From contig CANTUR010000280.1 of NCBI GenBank assembly GCA_947683625.1, positions 310,001 to 374,000 on the forward strand: 64,000 nucleotides of DNA. The letters run 5' to 3'. Made by a program: the position numbers and the translations under genes. The DNA is from Mallotus nudiflorus (taxonomy: Eukaryota > Streptophyta > Magnoliopsida > Malpighiales > Euphorbiaceae). Of this stretch, positions 34,492-46,763 are shown one piece after another; within the stretch, counting starts at the first letter, position 1; each line of letters opens with the position of its first letter. A model generated the notes under the pieces. That model was not told the DNA's origin. It saw only the letters and a program-made list of their open reading frames with translations, and did not search any database.

Positions 34492-35628
34492 AACTTCATT
34501 ATGGTATGGTATGAAATATTGATAATAAAAATAGACACTTTATATTTAGTTTAGAAAAAAAATTGGAAAAACATTATTCCATATGCCTAAAAGGTAACAG
34601 AGGAGTTTTGTTGGTGGAAGTAGTAAAAAGTTCTAATTCCTTCAAATAAGGCCTTGGAAGTGTTTTTAAATTATTTTTTATGTTGATGGTCTATGTTGGC
34701 ATTTCTTGAAAAAGCATGGAGTTCTTTAATTTCTACGTTTTTTTTTCCTTCACTTCAACTTTCAAGCTATCTCTGTTTCACTGGATCATCATGATGGAAT
34801 ATTAACTTCACTTATTCCAAAGTCATGGAACGAGAGTATAGATTAGATGAAACATTACATGATTAATTTCAATTTATTTCAACTGTGTAGCATTAACTTA
34901 CTGGATTGTAATTTATTCAACTCCAATGATAATTCTACAGTTCGAAAATTTTCAATGGAAAACTAGAATTCATGCATTTTTAGAGATTTTTTTGAAAGCG
35001 TTGGTGTTGATGGTGAAAAAGGAAGCTAATTGAAAAGCCTTACTAATTAATAATGAATTCATATTATTGTAATTAAGGTTAATTAATTAATTGATTGTAA
35101 TTGCACAGTTTAGATAGGAAGAGAGAGTGTTCAGTACATTACATTTGCAGTAAGTACTATTTCATAGATTAAGTTCTCCATTAAAAAAAAAATTCTAAAC
35201 CAAACATTAATAACATAGAGTTATATTTTAAAAACTGCATTAGCTTTAAATTTTTTTATTGTGGAAATTGGGAAGTAGGAAAATTTTTGCCTGCTTATTC
35301 GTTATATATAAAATATTTGGAATATATATCACAAATTTGGCTATGGAATATAATATACCCGGAGTAACTAATAATAAACCAGGCATGTGTAAGTGCCTCT
35401 CAATCTAATTACGAAAAGAACAGCTAAGTGTTGTTCAATGAACTGCCAACTTTTTTCACAAGGAGAACAATGAAATCATATTAATTCTTTGTTAAATAGA
35501 CTCATATATCATAGGAAATATCAAATGATATGAGCAGAGAAGATGTAATTAACGTACATACACACTTCAAATTTAGATCAAAACGATTCATTAATTTACA
35601 CCCTCACAAAGAGTATTTACGTGTAGTC
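34492..35628. other. spacer before RLP3 with an RLP 5' scrap
   Basis: Duplicate of 12445-13354. Within it about 34700-34860 is absent from the other copy and resembles the signal-peptide region of RLP1 ('cttcaactttcaagctatctctg', then 'catcatgatgg'), so it is probably an old RLP first-exon scrap deleted in the other duplicate. Otherwise nothing. Confidence 0.6.
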
Positions 35629-35636
35629 TATAAATA
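35629..35636 (+). promoter_or_regulatory. TATA box of RLP3
   Basis: tataaata in the context gtctataaatacctatagat, equivalent to 1424 and 13355. Confidence 0.55.
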
Positions 35637-35654
35637 CCTATAGATGCATCCACA

Positions 35655-36121
35655 TTTTCTCATTTGATCTCTCTTTTATCCAACTTGGTTTCACTTTATC
35701 TTTCTTGGAATTTTTATAGTCTATCATTAGAAACAAAAACTTTTGGCAAACTTGTTCATAACTTCACCAAGTTGATATAATTCAAATTAAGTGGAACCGA
35801 TATGTCTTGGGTTGCACATGATTCAATTATGAATCTACCATTCTTCTTTTTCATATATAGATATAAACGTCTGTAGATTGCCAAAAAAATTCTTAGAACA
35901 GTATTGGTTTACCAGTTAATTTGGTTCCACGTGATCTGTCTTACAATGATTTTTTTCACTAGAAACCACTTTTTTTCCCAAGCTTGTTAAAAAGCTAACC
36001 AAGTAAAGAGAATTGGATTTGAAGTCCATAAATATGTCTTTGGTTGCAACTCATTCCTTCCTGCATTTATCATCTTCTAATTTGTCATCTCTCCAACTTA
36101 GTGATTGTGGATTGGAAGGGA
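35655..36121 (+). pseudogene. RLP3 5' part
   Basis: LRR-encoding DNA related to RLP2 13375-13680 and RLP1 2030-2230, with many frameshifts ('gatctctcttttatccaacttg', 'atgtctttggttgcaactc'). The coding sequence is cut by the Copia at 36127; the reading after the target duplication continues at 44171. No N-terminal signal peptide. Confidence 0.75.
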
Positions 36122-36126
36122 TTGAA

Positions 36127-36451
36127 TGTTAGATAATTGTAATAAGAATCTTGAAAAATTTGCTCCAAGGCGTGTAAGAATCCCACTTTTCTAAAAGCAA
36201 TATTTGTAGTGTATTTGTTTCTAGGATACAATGAAGCTTGGGCATTTGTAATGATGTTTTATGCAGAATTGATTTATGATAGAGAATTAATTCTTATAGA
36301 AAACTAACTCTCTATTTATATAAGATGAATGAGTGGTTGCAATTTGGTAATAGACATATCTATTTGAATAAGTAGACATGTTTCTTAGCAATAGTTATGT
36401 CTTTTTGTTAAAAGATATTACTATATATGATTATTTTGAAAATGTCTAACA
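36127..36451 (-). repeat. 3' LTR of the 36-44 kb Copia
   Basis: 325 bp; forward TGTTAGATAATT...GTCTAACA; collinear with 43838-44165. Confidence 0.9.
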
Positions 36452-37108
36452 ATCCCCCACCATTTTTCAAAATATAACCAAAACATTCATCTAATAACAA
36501 TTTTGTAAATTATGTGCATAAATAATGGTATCTTACGATTTGAACCAATACTTAGTGAAAGTTCAATACAAAAAATCTAAATAATATGGTAGATTAAACT
36601 TTGAACCAATTATTCTTATTTATAAGTTATAGAAACATTCTACACACATAATTTAATACCCCATTACAATTACACATATATAAATGACACATTAAAGGCC
36701 TTGTGTCTGTATCCTTCATAAGTGTATAGAGCCAAGCCCTTAAACTCCTTGAAGCAGCCACACTTCACACTTATATAAGTGGATATATTAACAAAACCCC
36801 TACAATTTGATACTTTGACTACACGTCCATAGATCCATTAAGAGATTTAACTCATCCTTCCTTTTTGTATAGGTTCCAAGCACTATTAACCTTGAGATGT
36901 AATAGAAATTTAACATAGTACTTGCAATCACTCTATTGATATACTTTGATTCTTTGAACTTAAGACTTGGTGTAATACCAAGTGTCATAGTTGAGGTACC
37001 ATCAATAGTGATTTGACAAAATGGGCTTGAGACTCATCCCTTTTGACGTTTTATTTACCACATCTCTTGGCAATGCCTTTGTTGGGGATCAACAAAATTT
37101 TGACTTGA

Positions 37109-38550
37109 TCACACATAATCTATTGTGATCACACCATTAGAGAATAAATCTCTAACATAACTATGTATAAGTCCAATATTTCTTGACTTTCCATTATGTA
37201 CATGACTATAAGCTCTTGATAGTGTTGCTTCACTATCACAATGAATAAATATTGGTACAACTGGCTTTGGCCATATCGGTATTTCATATAGCAAATCACG
37301 TAGCCATTTTGCTTCTTTACTTGCGAAAGCTAATGTTATACATTCAGAAGCCAGAGTGGAGTCTATTATACATGTTTGTTTCTTGGAATCCCAAGATACT
37401 GCACCACCTCCAAGCCTAAACACCCACCTATTAGTGCTACTATGATCTTCATGATCAGTAATCCAACTTGCATATGAATATCCTTCTAATACCAAAAGAT
37501 AGCCACTATAGATTATGCCATGACTTATAGTTTTCTTAAAGTACTTTAATATTCTATTGATAGCATGCCAATGCAAGTTACTTGGATTACTCGTGTACCT
37601 ACTTAGCTTTCCAACTACAAAAGTTATATCAGGTCTAGTACATGTCATGGCATACATAAGACAACCTATCACTTTGGCATATTCTAACTGTGATAGTGGT
37701 TCTCCCTCATTTTTTATTAACTTGATGCTGGGATTAAAGAGAGTAGAGGCAGGATTACAATTTGTATAATTAAACTTTTTAAGAACTTTCTTAATATAAT
37801 GAGATTGAGTAAGAGTTATATCATCCTTATCTCTCAAGATCGTAATCCCAAGAATAACATTTGCCTCTCCCATATCTTTCATAGAAAAATTATTTGATAA
37901 GAAATTTTTAGTATTCTCAACTTGTTTTAAGTTTGTACTAAAAATCAACATGTCATTAACATAAAGACATATTATGACACCATCATCACCACAAAACTTG
38001 CTATAAATACATTTATCAGCTTGATTAATTTTAAAGCCATTAATAAGTACTATTTGGTCAAATTTTTTGTGCCATTGTTTTGGTGCTTGTTTTAGTCCAT
38101 ACAAAGACTTAACAAGTTTGCACACCTTCTTTTCTTGTCCAGAAATAACAAATCATTTAGGTTGTTGCATATAAACCTCTTCTTCCAAATCTCCATTTAA
38201 AAATGTTATTTTCACATCCATTTAATAAAGAACCATTTTATGGTTGGAAGCTAATGCTACTAGCACTTTTATAGTAGCTATTCGAGCTACTGGAGAATAT
38301 GTATCAAAATAGTCGATCCCTTGCTTTTATGTAAAGCCTTTTGCCACTAATCTGAATTAAAATTTATTAATTGTTCTATCAACTTTCATTTTCTTTTTAA
38401 ATATCCATTTGCATCCAATTGGTTTAGAACCAGAAGCAAGTCAACCAATTTCCATGTATTATTTCCCATTATTGAGTCCATCTCATCATTAATTGCTTCT
38501 TTCCAGAAAGCTACATCTTGTGATTTCATGGCTTCCTTAAACATTTAAGG
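37109..38550 (-). pseudogene. Copia reverse transcriptase and RNase H
   Basis: One long minus-strand frame, 37109-38125, starts inside RT at 'CKLVKSLYGLKQAPKQWHKK' and includes 'VIICLYVNDMLIFSTN', 'GEANVILGITI', 'GYSYASWITDHEDHSSTNRW' (RNase H) and 'LASECITLAFASKEAKWL'. The catalytic YVDD reads YVND, a G-to-A change that should kill polymerase activity. Upstream (38130-38550) the first half of RT is split over frames ('VKITFLNGDLEEEVYMQQP'-type segment). Confidence 0.85.
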
Positions 38551-39183
38551 ATCACTTTTTATATTATAACAATATGGTATTTGATTGCTAACTGAGTCTC
38601 TTGTTCCTTCCATAAGATATACAAAGAATTCTTCTTCATATCTTATTGGTTTCCTCTTTATTCTTTTACTCCTTCAAAGTTCAATAACTTTTTGTTCATC
38701 ATTATCTATAATTTGCTTACCTTTATCTAAGTTTGAACTGTTTTGTTTTGGAAATTTATCTTTAAGTCTAGAAATTAATTTAAACCTTTGTTAATCAAAT
38801 ATGGCATCTCTTAATTCAATAATTGTATTAATTGGTATTGAATCATTAGGTTCTATAACCATAAATCTATATGCCTTGCTATTATGTGCATATCTTATGA
38901 AAATGTACTCAACTCCCTTTTCTCCCAACATTTTTTGTTTGGGTTCAGGTACTTTTACTATAGCATAACATCCCCAAACTCTAAAATACTTTAAGTTTGG
39001 TTTCCTTTTATTCTAGAATTCATATAGGGTCGTATTGCTCCTTTTATTAAAAACTCTATTCAAAATGTGACATGCTATAAGCATTGCTTCATCCCAAAAT
39101 CTTTAGCTCAAACTAGAATTAGACATTATGGCATTTACCATTATAGTTAGCACTCGATTTTTCCTTTCTGATACACTATTTTG

Positions 39184-39810
39184 TTATGGTGTATATGGGG
39201 CAGTAATTTCATGAACTATCCCTGTGGACTCAAAATATAAAGGATTATAGTACTCTCCTCCCCTATCAAACCTTAGACATTTTATAAATGTCTCACAATG
39301 CATTTCAACTTCATTTTTATAGATTTTAAATTTTTTAATTACTTCATTTTTAGAATGTAACAAATACACATAACAAAATCTAGTAAAATCATCAATAAAT
39401 GTGACAAAATATTTCTTTCCACCTAAGGAAGGAGCACTATACATATCACATGCATCACTATGTACTGAATCTAATACATTTGATGTTCTTTCAATTTTTG
39501 GAAAAGTATTTCTAGTTATTTTTATTAACATACAAGTAGTGCATTTTTCATGGTTTTGATTAATATAAGGAATTAAATCAAGTTTAACCATGCCTCTAAT
39601 TATTTTAAAATTAACATGACCTAACCTATTATGTTATAAATAAGAAGAATCAACAATATAGGCAAAACACTACTACTATTATTATTAATGTGTACATTGA
39701 TTTTAATCATACCATTACATAAATAACCTTTTCCCACAAATATGCCCCCTTTAGATAACATAAACTTGTTAGCCTCAAATACAAGTTTAAAACCAAATTT
39801 GTTCAAAATG
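39184..39810 (-). pseudogene. Copia integrase core
   Basis: Minus-strand 39184-39591: 'HEKCTTCMLIKITRNTFP' (HHCC end), 'VHSDACDMYSAPSLGGKKYF' (first catalytic Asp), 'FVTFIDDFTRFCYVYLL', 'FDRGGEYYNP' (second Asp) and 'EITAPYTP' just before the glutamate motif. 39621-39806 holds the preceding GAG-pre-integrase. Frames are separated by stops; the region 38600-39180 continues degenerately. Confidence 0.8.
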
Positions 39811-39940
39811 CTACCTGAAACTAAGTTCTTTCTAACTTTTGTACATAATACACATTTCTCAAAATTAATTTCCTACTAGAAGTAAACTCTAGTTCTACAT
39901 TACCAACACCTAAAACAGCTATTAAAGTAGCATTTCCTAT

Positions 39941-40240
39941 TTATAAAATGATACCATCAGCAACTTGCTCCATATTCTTGAACAAAGCAATGTCCTTGCA
40001 CACATGATGCGTTGCACTCGAATCTATCCACCAGCCCATATCATGATCTTCAAGAAGATTGATTTCAGAAATTATTGCAATCGAATTTTCATTTGCAACA
40101 TTAGAAGAAGATCCTTTATTATTCATCTTCTCTTGTTTTTTCTTGAAGTATGACATTCAGACTTGTAATGTCCTTCTTTACCACAAAAAATAACAACTAC
40201 CCTTTTTCCTCTTCTTATTTTTAAATTTTTAGGTATTGTT
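39941..40240 (-). pseudogene. Copia zinc knuckle and protease
   Basis: Minus-strand 'WWIDSSATHHVCKDIALF' near 40010-40040 is the Copia protease active site with DSSA where DSGA is usual. About 130 bp upstream, in another frame, 'CYF..KEGHY..EC'-like CCHC remains are visible (40150-40200). The gag C-terminus is cut from the rest of gag by the solo LTR at 40243. Confidence 0.7.
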
Positions 40241-40242
40241 AT

Positions 40243-43087
40243 TGTCATGAGTCAAGCCAGGGAGTCATGACTAGTGTTAGGGAACATGAATTCTTTTGAA
40301 TCCGGAATCCATAGCAAGCCTTAAGAATAAAAAAAACATGCAATAAATAAATAAAATATGCTAGAATTAAAAATTAACTCAATATAAAGATAATTACTTA
40401 AATTTCATATCATAAAATTCATACAATATTCAAAGAAAGGTCTCTTACTAAAACAACATCCTACAAATACAAAGCACTACTACTGCATTATTCTAAAAAA
40501 TGACAAAAGTCAGATAAATAATTTACATAATCTAGTCAGTTCTGAATAAGTTCAGTGTAGAGGTCTACTACTGAGGTCTAATGATGAGGAATCTCCTGAA
40601 AAAAATATTGAGGGGAATTAGACCTTATTGAATGAATTATTATAATATATATACATGCAATCTAAAACATATCCAGTCAGACATCAATATATATATACAC
40701 ACACACACGCATTTCACATAAATGAAAAAAATATGCTTTTATATATATATTTCAAATGCAAAAAACATTATTTAAATGAAGGATAAAATAGAACCCTAAA
40801 ACAATCGCAATCTCAAACAAATATCTCACTAGCCACGCAGACTTACTTAATTCCAAATAAATTCTCTTATTCCATTTTGGACAGTAGACTGGCCCGAGAC
40901 ACTAAGTCAACCGAGCTCCAATGGTCTCACTGTTAGTTTGATTGACTCTGAGACACTAAGTCAACCGAGCTCCAACAACCACATTACTCACTCACTAAAA
41001 TTCTCAATAATTGATCAATTAAATTTCCTCAAATAATTCTCATAATATCGACCCTAAAGTCTAACGAATCGGTACATATACAATCCTAGTGCAGCCTAAT
41101 AAGTAGCACGTTCTATTGATATCCTTTGAATAAAATCGTATATTTACGAAAAATAATAAAATGCACAAGTAACATATAATGGCATCCTTTAAAAAAATAT
41201 ACCATTCGTATACCAAATGTATACTGAAAATATACTAGATATATATGCCACACATATACCAAAAATAAACCATGAATATACTAAAAATATACTGAAAGTA
41301 TACCTAATATAGACTAAAACATTTAATAAAACAATTCATATATAAATACATATTAAAAACATGAATACTCAATATCAAGCATCCCATATGTAATGCATAT
41401 ATAAAAAAATAACTCACAAATTTGCAGTCCTTGAGACTGGCTCGACAGGCCCACTCTGATAAGTCTCAGTCTTGGCACAGCTAGAAAATAAATAATAATA
41501 ACAATCAGAATAATTTCTAACTTATACTTCTAAAGGAGACTCAATCTAGGAATATATAATCCAAACAAACACAAAAATTCAGGATCAACCCGATGTCATG
41601 TTTTACGAGAATTCTACTGAAAATTCGGCAGAACCTCCTTTGTAAAATGGACATCTCTCTACTGACAGTAGAATCAATCCTGCAAAGAAAACACACTTCT
41701 AAAGCCATAAAGCTTAACACCTCGGGTTGGGATCCCAAACTACACAAATTTTCAACCGAGGTTCACAATTCACCAAAATCAATATAATATAATAAATTCA
41801 CTTAAAATCATTAAATTCCATAAATATCCACAAAATATCAAAATATAATATATTTAAACATTAAATCACTAATTATAATTATTTTCACAATAATTAAATG
41901 AAAATCTCAAATAAAAATATAATATTAATAAAAATCAAAATTTTCAATAATTCAACATATAATCGAAAAATTCACTTTTATATACTCAAATAGCTTAAAT
42001 ATATATTAAAAGTTATTAAAAATCCATTAAATCACCAAATTAATAAATAATATATTATTTGAATATAATTTTCAAAAATTAGTATTAATTAGTTAAAAAT
42101 AGTAAATAATTTATAAAAATCATTTTAATACTTTATATAATTCTAAAATCATTTAAAACATATTATTTAATTATATTTTCACATAATATTTTTATATTCT
42201 CAAAAATTATTTAAATTCACTAAAAATTATCTTAATAATTCTAAAATTATTAACTCAAATTAATAACACTAATTTAATCAAAATTTCATTAAAACTAATT
42301 AATTAACATAATAATAAAAAAATTCAATAGTTAATATTAAAATAATGAAAAATTACGTATAATTCAAATTAATTCAAAAAATAAAAAAAAAATTTGAGAA
42401 GCTAAAGTTAAAGCTACCACAAATAACATTTGTAAAGCAAGATTTCATGAATCAGACAATATCAAGTTCAAAAAAAATAAAAACCCTAAAACACATAAAC
42501 TAAAAATCGAAGATATCTAAGAATCGAAGGGATTTGAGCTCAAATAGAGCTCGGAAATGGACTCACTGAAGCTTAAGGATTCAAACAAGATCGATTTGAG
42601 GAGTTAAGGTGGTCAAAATCTCACCAGCAAAAATGGAAGCTTCTCTCGGCAAGTCACGGTCCAGGCGGTTTCAGGCGACTTCCTAGCAAGTTGACGGCGA
42701 CGGTTGGTGGCTGGAGGTGGCTGAGGATGGGGGCAACTCTGGTGGCACAAGTCTCGGCGGAAGAAGAAGAAGAAGAAGAAGAAAGAAAAAGACTTTCACC
42801 CGATTTTACTTTTTGACTTTTTCTTTTTTATTTAATAATGAAAAGACTAAAATGCCCCTCTAACTAAATTAATAATAATAATAATAATAATTTTATTTAA
42901 ATAATATAAATGATAACAACTTTAATGAATTTAAATAATAAAACCCCTAAAATAAATTATTTTATGTAAACAAAATTCTTAGAATAGAATATATAAATAA
43001 TATTAATATATAAACAAAATTTAAAATTTTATTAACAATGCATATCTCGAAATAGTTTAATATTATTTAAAATACAAGGTCATTATA
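40243..43087 (+). mobile_element. 2.85-kb solo LTR (probable Gypsy) nested in the Copia gag
   Basis: Forward sequence starts TGTCATGAGTCAAGCC and ends GGTCATTATA (terminal CA changed to TA), flanked by gttat at 40238-40242 and 43088-43092. The start resembles TGTCACGACYC-type Gypsy LTRs. It has no coding capacity, which supports a solo LTR. Inside are the near-duplicate 'gagacactaagtcaaccgagctcca' segments at about 40895 and 40950, TATACY-rich repeats (41190-41310), a GAA run (42762-42784) and an (ATA)n run near 42870-42890. The orientation is inferred from the start motif. Confidence 0.75.
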
Positions 43088-43092
43088 GTTAT

Positions 43093-43802
43093 ATTGAATT
43101 GTCATGTTGTTTGAAATTTTAAAGGGATGTCCTTCTTCCATTACATGAACTTTAGAGATATGAGCAGAATGCTCTTGAGTCTCATCTTGAATTTGCATTT
43201 TCTCGTGAATTTCTTCTTCTACACGAAGGCTATTAGCAAGTTGCTCAAAAGAAATATCTTCTTTTTTGTGTTTTAAATTTCTCTTAAAATCTTTCCATAA
43301 AGGGGGCAATTTGTCAATAATATTATACACAATGATAGACTCATCCATATGCATATTATGCTATATAAAATTATTAAGAATTCTTTATAACTCATGAAAT
43401 TGTTCCATAACTGGCCTATAATCATTCATTTTATAATTATTAAAATGAGAGAGAATGAATTTCTTACTTGTGGCATCCTCTTGCATGTACTTACTCTCCA
43501 ATCTCTCCCAAAGTTCTTTTGCAATAGGCACATAGTTGTAGATGTCAAAAATTGAATCACTCATTACAATTAGAATGTGTCCTCTACATATCCCATCATC
43601 AGTGTCCCATTTTTACCTCTTCCTTAATTCTGCAAGAGTCTCATTGTCTTTCTCGTCCAGCCTTGGTATGTTTAAAATATATACTACTTGTAGAGAAATT
43701 AATAAAAAAATGCACTCTCTTTTGCCATCTTATAAAATTTCCACCATCAAAATGATCTAATTTCACTATACTTGTTGCTAATTCTTTGAGTGTTGCCATG
43801 GA
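43093..43802 (-). pseudogene. Copia gag N-terminal part
   Basis: Starts at ATG 43802 (minus) with 'MATLKELATSIVKLDHFDGG' and then 'NFIRWQKRVHF', typical gag N-terminus; stops follow in 43370-43760. 43093-43354 is open: 'IIDKLPPLWKDFKRNLKHKK' and 'QLANSLRVEEEIHE'. It is truncated where the solo LTR enters. Confidence 0.8.
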
Positions 43803-43837
43803 TGCAGATTTCTACAAGTCAAATATTGCCTTTAGGT

Positions 43838-44165
43838 TGTTAGATAATTATAACAAAAATCTTGAAAAATCTGCTCCAAGGCGTGTAACAATTCCACTTT
43901 CCTAAAAGCAATATTTGTAGTGTACAATTTTCCTCTAGGATATAATGAAGTTGGGGTGTTTGTAATGATCTTTTATGGAGAATTGATTTATGATGGAGAA
44001 TTAATTTCTGCAGAAAACTAACTCTCTATTTATATAAGATGAATGAGTGGTTACAATTTGGTAATAGACATGTCTATTTGAATAAGTAGACATGTTTCTT
44101 GGCAATAGTCATGTCTTTTTGTTAAAAGATATGACTATATGAGATTATTTTGAAAAATTCTAATA
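43838..44165 (-). repeat. 5' LTR of the 36-44 kb Copia
   Basis: 328 bp; forward TGTTAGATAATT...TTCTAATA. The expected terminal CA has become TA. Inside, on its left, the leader runs 36 bp to the gag ATG (43802); I do not see the Met-type primer site here. Confidence 0.85.
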
Positions 44166-44170
44166 TTGAA

Positions 44171-45175
44171 TCCTTAGAAATATATTTATTTACTCTGTAG
44201 ATTGGTTTAACTAGACCTTTGTAAACATGCCTTTGCTCAATCTTTCTTCTTCTTTGTCATCTCTTCATATCAAGTCTTTTAGGTTGCATGGAGAACTACT
44301 AAGTGCCACACTTCAACTACTAAAACTCCAATTTTTGAATTCAAGGAGCAACAATGAAAACACCAATATTTAATAGGATTAGGTCCCTCTGCTACTTACA
44401 TATTTCTTACACTAAAATTCCAATTCACTCGCTGCTTAATTTTTTTCATTAACATTTATCATTGGAAGTACTCTATCTCCATGGCTGTAATTTTATAGAA
44501 CCAAATCTCACACTACTTGCTAACGTCATGCAACTTAGCTAGTTGAAGCACATAGATAACAATTTAGTGGTGTTGGGATTCTATCCTCATTTGGAGACCT
44601 CATGAAGCTATCATCATTTGACCTCTCATCCTGCAATTTCAATGGTCAGAGTTCCTCCTCTTTAAGCCATCTTACTCAGCTCTTTACTTTAGATCTTAGT
44701 GACAACAACCTCTGTGGTCATATTCCATCCTCTTTAGGAAACTTTGAGCAGCTTTTGTATTTGAATCTTAGTGGCAACAACCTTAGTGGCTCAATTCCAA
44801 ATTCTTTTGTAAACTTTAGGCAACTTCAAATGTTGTGCTTAGGTCCAATAAATTCCATGGCATGCTTCATGATTTCAATCTCAACTATTCATTTCCTATG
44901 TTGCAAATTCTTGACATCTCAGATGATAGCTTAAGCGGAAAATTGCCAAGGTTTTTAAAAAAAAATCATTTAAGGCTATGATGAGTTTTGATCAAGACAT
45001 GGGATGCATGATTTCTACCAGTTCCTCTTGTGAATATTCAGTGACTGTGACCATTAATGAAAGGATTTATGATTGAATTAGCACAACTCCAAACAATTCT
45101 CTCAGTCATTGGTATTTCATGTAATAGATTCACTAGGAAGATTCCAGTATCAATTGGCATGTTTAAATACAAATA
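44171..45175 (+). pseudogene. RLP3 3' part
   Basis: Continues RLP3 after the Copia. Recognisable: 'LNLSSSLSSLHIKS'-type stretch near 44235, the open frame 44602-44934 with LRRs 'LFTLDLSDNNLCGHIPSSLG' and 'LLYLNLSGNNLSGSIPNSF', then 'LQILDISDDSLSGKLPRF', a shrunken island (about 44980-45110) and the start of the post-island LRRs ('SCNRFTRKIPVSIGMFK'). It lacks C-cap and membrane helix; the Sirevirus target lies 38 bp beyond. Many frameshifts. Confidence 0.8.
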
Positions 45176-45218
45176 AAAAGATATTGTATAGAAAATATTT
45201 TAATTTCTAAAAATTAAT

Positions 45219-46712
45219 TATTGACCATTTGCATGATCAAACTCCTAATTTTGGACTTTGAAAAACAACTTTTATACTAATAATTTCAATTAAGTGTGTA
45301 GGGAATTATATACCAAACATATACCAAGCATATACACTTTTGGAATTATAGTGACTTTTCGGGCTGATTGAACCTCTGAGATTGAAGAAGGCTTTTGACA
45401 TATTTAGAGCTCTTAAATAAGAAAATAGGCTTCTTAACATTTGAAGCAGACATCTTGAGCTTTCTGAATTGGGATTTCTTTTGAAAATCCATGTTCATTT
45501 GGTTATGCAAATTTTGAGTTGAAATTCACGCATACGTCTGCCATCTCAAACTGCACATCTCTTAGTAGTTTAGACACATCTTGAGTTACAGAAGTCCAAT
45601 TAAGGAGATTCAAAATGATATGAAAATGTAAGTCAAATATCTACAACTTTCATGAAGAAAATATAGGCAAATTAGAATTTATTCAGGCGCAGATCACGGC
45701 TTCAACTTGTATATAGCTGTCTGACAGTATTCTGCATTTCTGATTGCACAATTCTTAGTAATTTGGATATATCTTGAGCTAAAGAAGTCAAATTTAGGTG
45801 ATTCAAAATTTTATGAAAATATAATTCAAATATCTACATCTTTCATGAAGAAAGTATGAGCAAATTCAAATTTATTTAAGAGAAAATCATGGCTTCAATT
45901 TGGGTATAGTTGTGTGACCGTAGTCTGCATTATAGATTGCACAATCCTTAGTATTTTGGACATATGTTAAGCTACAGAAGTGTAATTTAGGTGATTCAAG
46001 TTGATATGGAAAGATAATTCAAATATCTACAGCTTTTATGAAGAAAGTATGGACAAATTCAAACATCCTGAGGAGCCAATTACGGTTTCAATCCATAAAT
46101 AATTGTCTGACAGCATCAGTCTCAATAATTCAAAATATAGATGTTGGACATATCATTTGCACCTCCAAAAACTATATTTTTTTAGTATAAATACCTCTAG
46201 AGCTGAATGGAAGTGAAGCAACTTGTTTTATCATTTATTATCTCTTAAGCTTTCATTGAGCTCTCAAATTCTCTTAAATAATTCTTTGTTTGTATAACTC
46301 TTGTGAGAGTTGGGTGTGTGTTAGAAATAGAATTTCTCTTCATCTTAATCTTGGGTTAGATTAGAAGGGAAGTGAGATTTATTTCTAAAGGAATTGGTTT
46401 AAGTGTTGTCCATTGAAACACTTTGGTTTTGGTTTTTTGAGTGAGCCTTGAAAACTCATGTTGTAAGGTTATAAGAGTGAGCCATAAAACTCTTGTATAA
46501 TCTTAATCCTGTGAATAAGATTGTGGGTGATTGAAAATCCTAACTTGGGGATAAGTTAGGTGGAGACGTAGGATTGTTGTTGAATCCGAACTCCTTAAAT
46601 CTTTGTGTTCTTCATTCTTCCTTCTCAACTTCTATTTAATTCTTGCAAAGAATTCTTTTAATTTCTCATTTTTTTGATAGTCCTATTCACCCCCCCTCTA
46701 GGACTCTTTTCA
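45219..46712 (+). repeat. 5' LTR of the Sirevirus
   Basis: 1494 bp. Begins TATTGACC (TG changed to TA) and ends ACTCTTTTCA. Contains three to four degenerate repeats of about 190 bp (45570-46110) and a promoter TATA (tataaata, 46186-46193). The C-rich run near its end is short here (46690-46697). Confidence 0.9.
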
Positions 46713-46763
46713 TTTGGTATCAGAGCTTGAATTCTAGGTACTTTGTTGCTAGAATACAAGATC

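Larger units (their letters stand above)
36127..44165 (-). mobile_element. 8.0-kb minus-strand Ty1-copia element carrying a nested solo LTR
   Basis: LTRs 36127-36451 and 43838-44165 with the purine tract (forward atcccccacc) right of the left LTR; target duplication ttgaa at 36122-36126 and 44166-44170. Without the nested solo LTR (40243-43087) the element is about 5.2 kb, normal for Copia. Order on the minus strand: gag (43093-43802), protease (39941-40160), integrase (39184-39810), RT and RNase H (37109 to about 38550). All pieces are damaged. It splits RLP3. Confidence 0.9.

Noticed and set aside
36800..36988. Minus-strand open frame beside the Copia RT
   Set aside because: Lies 3' of the RNase H end, no motif; 3' untranslated part of the element.
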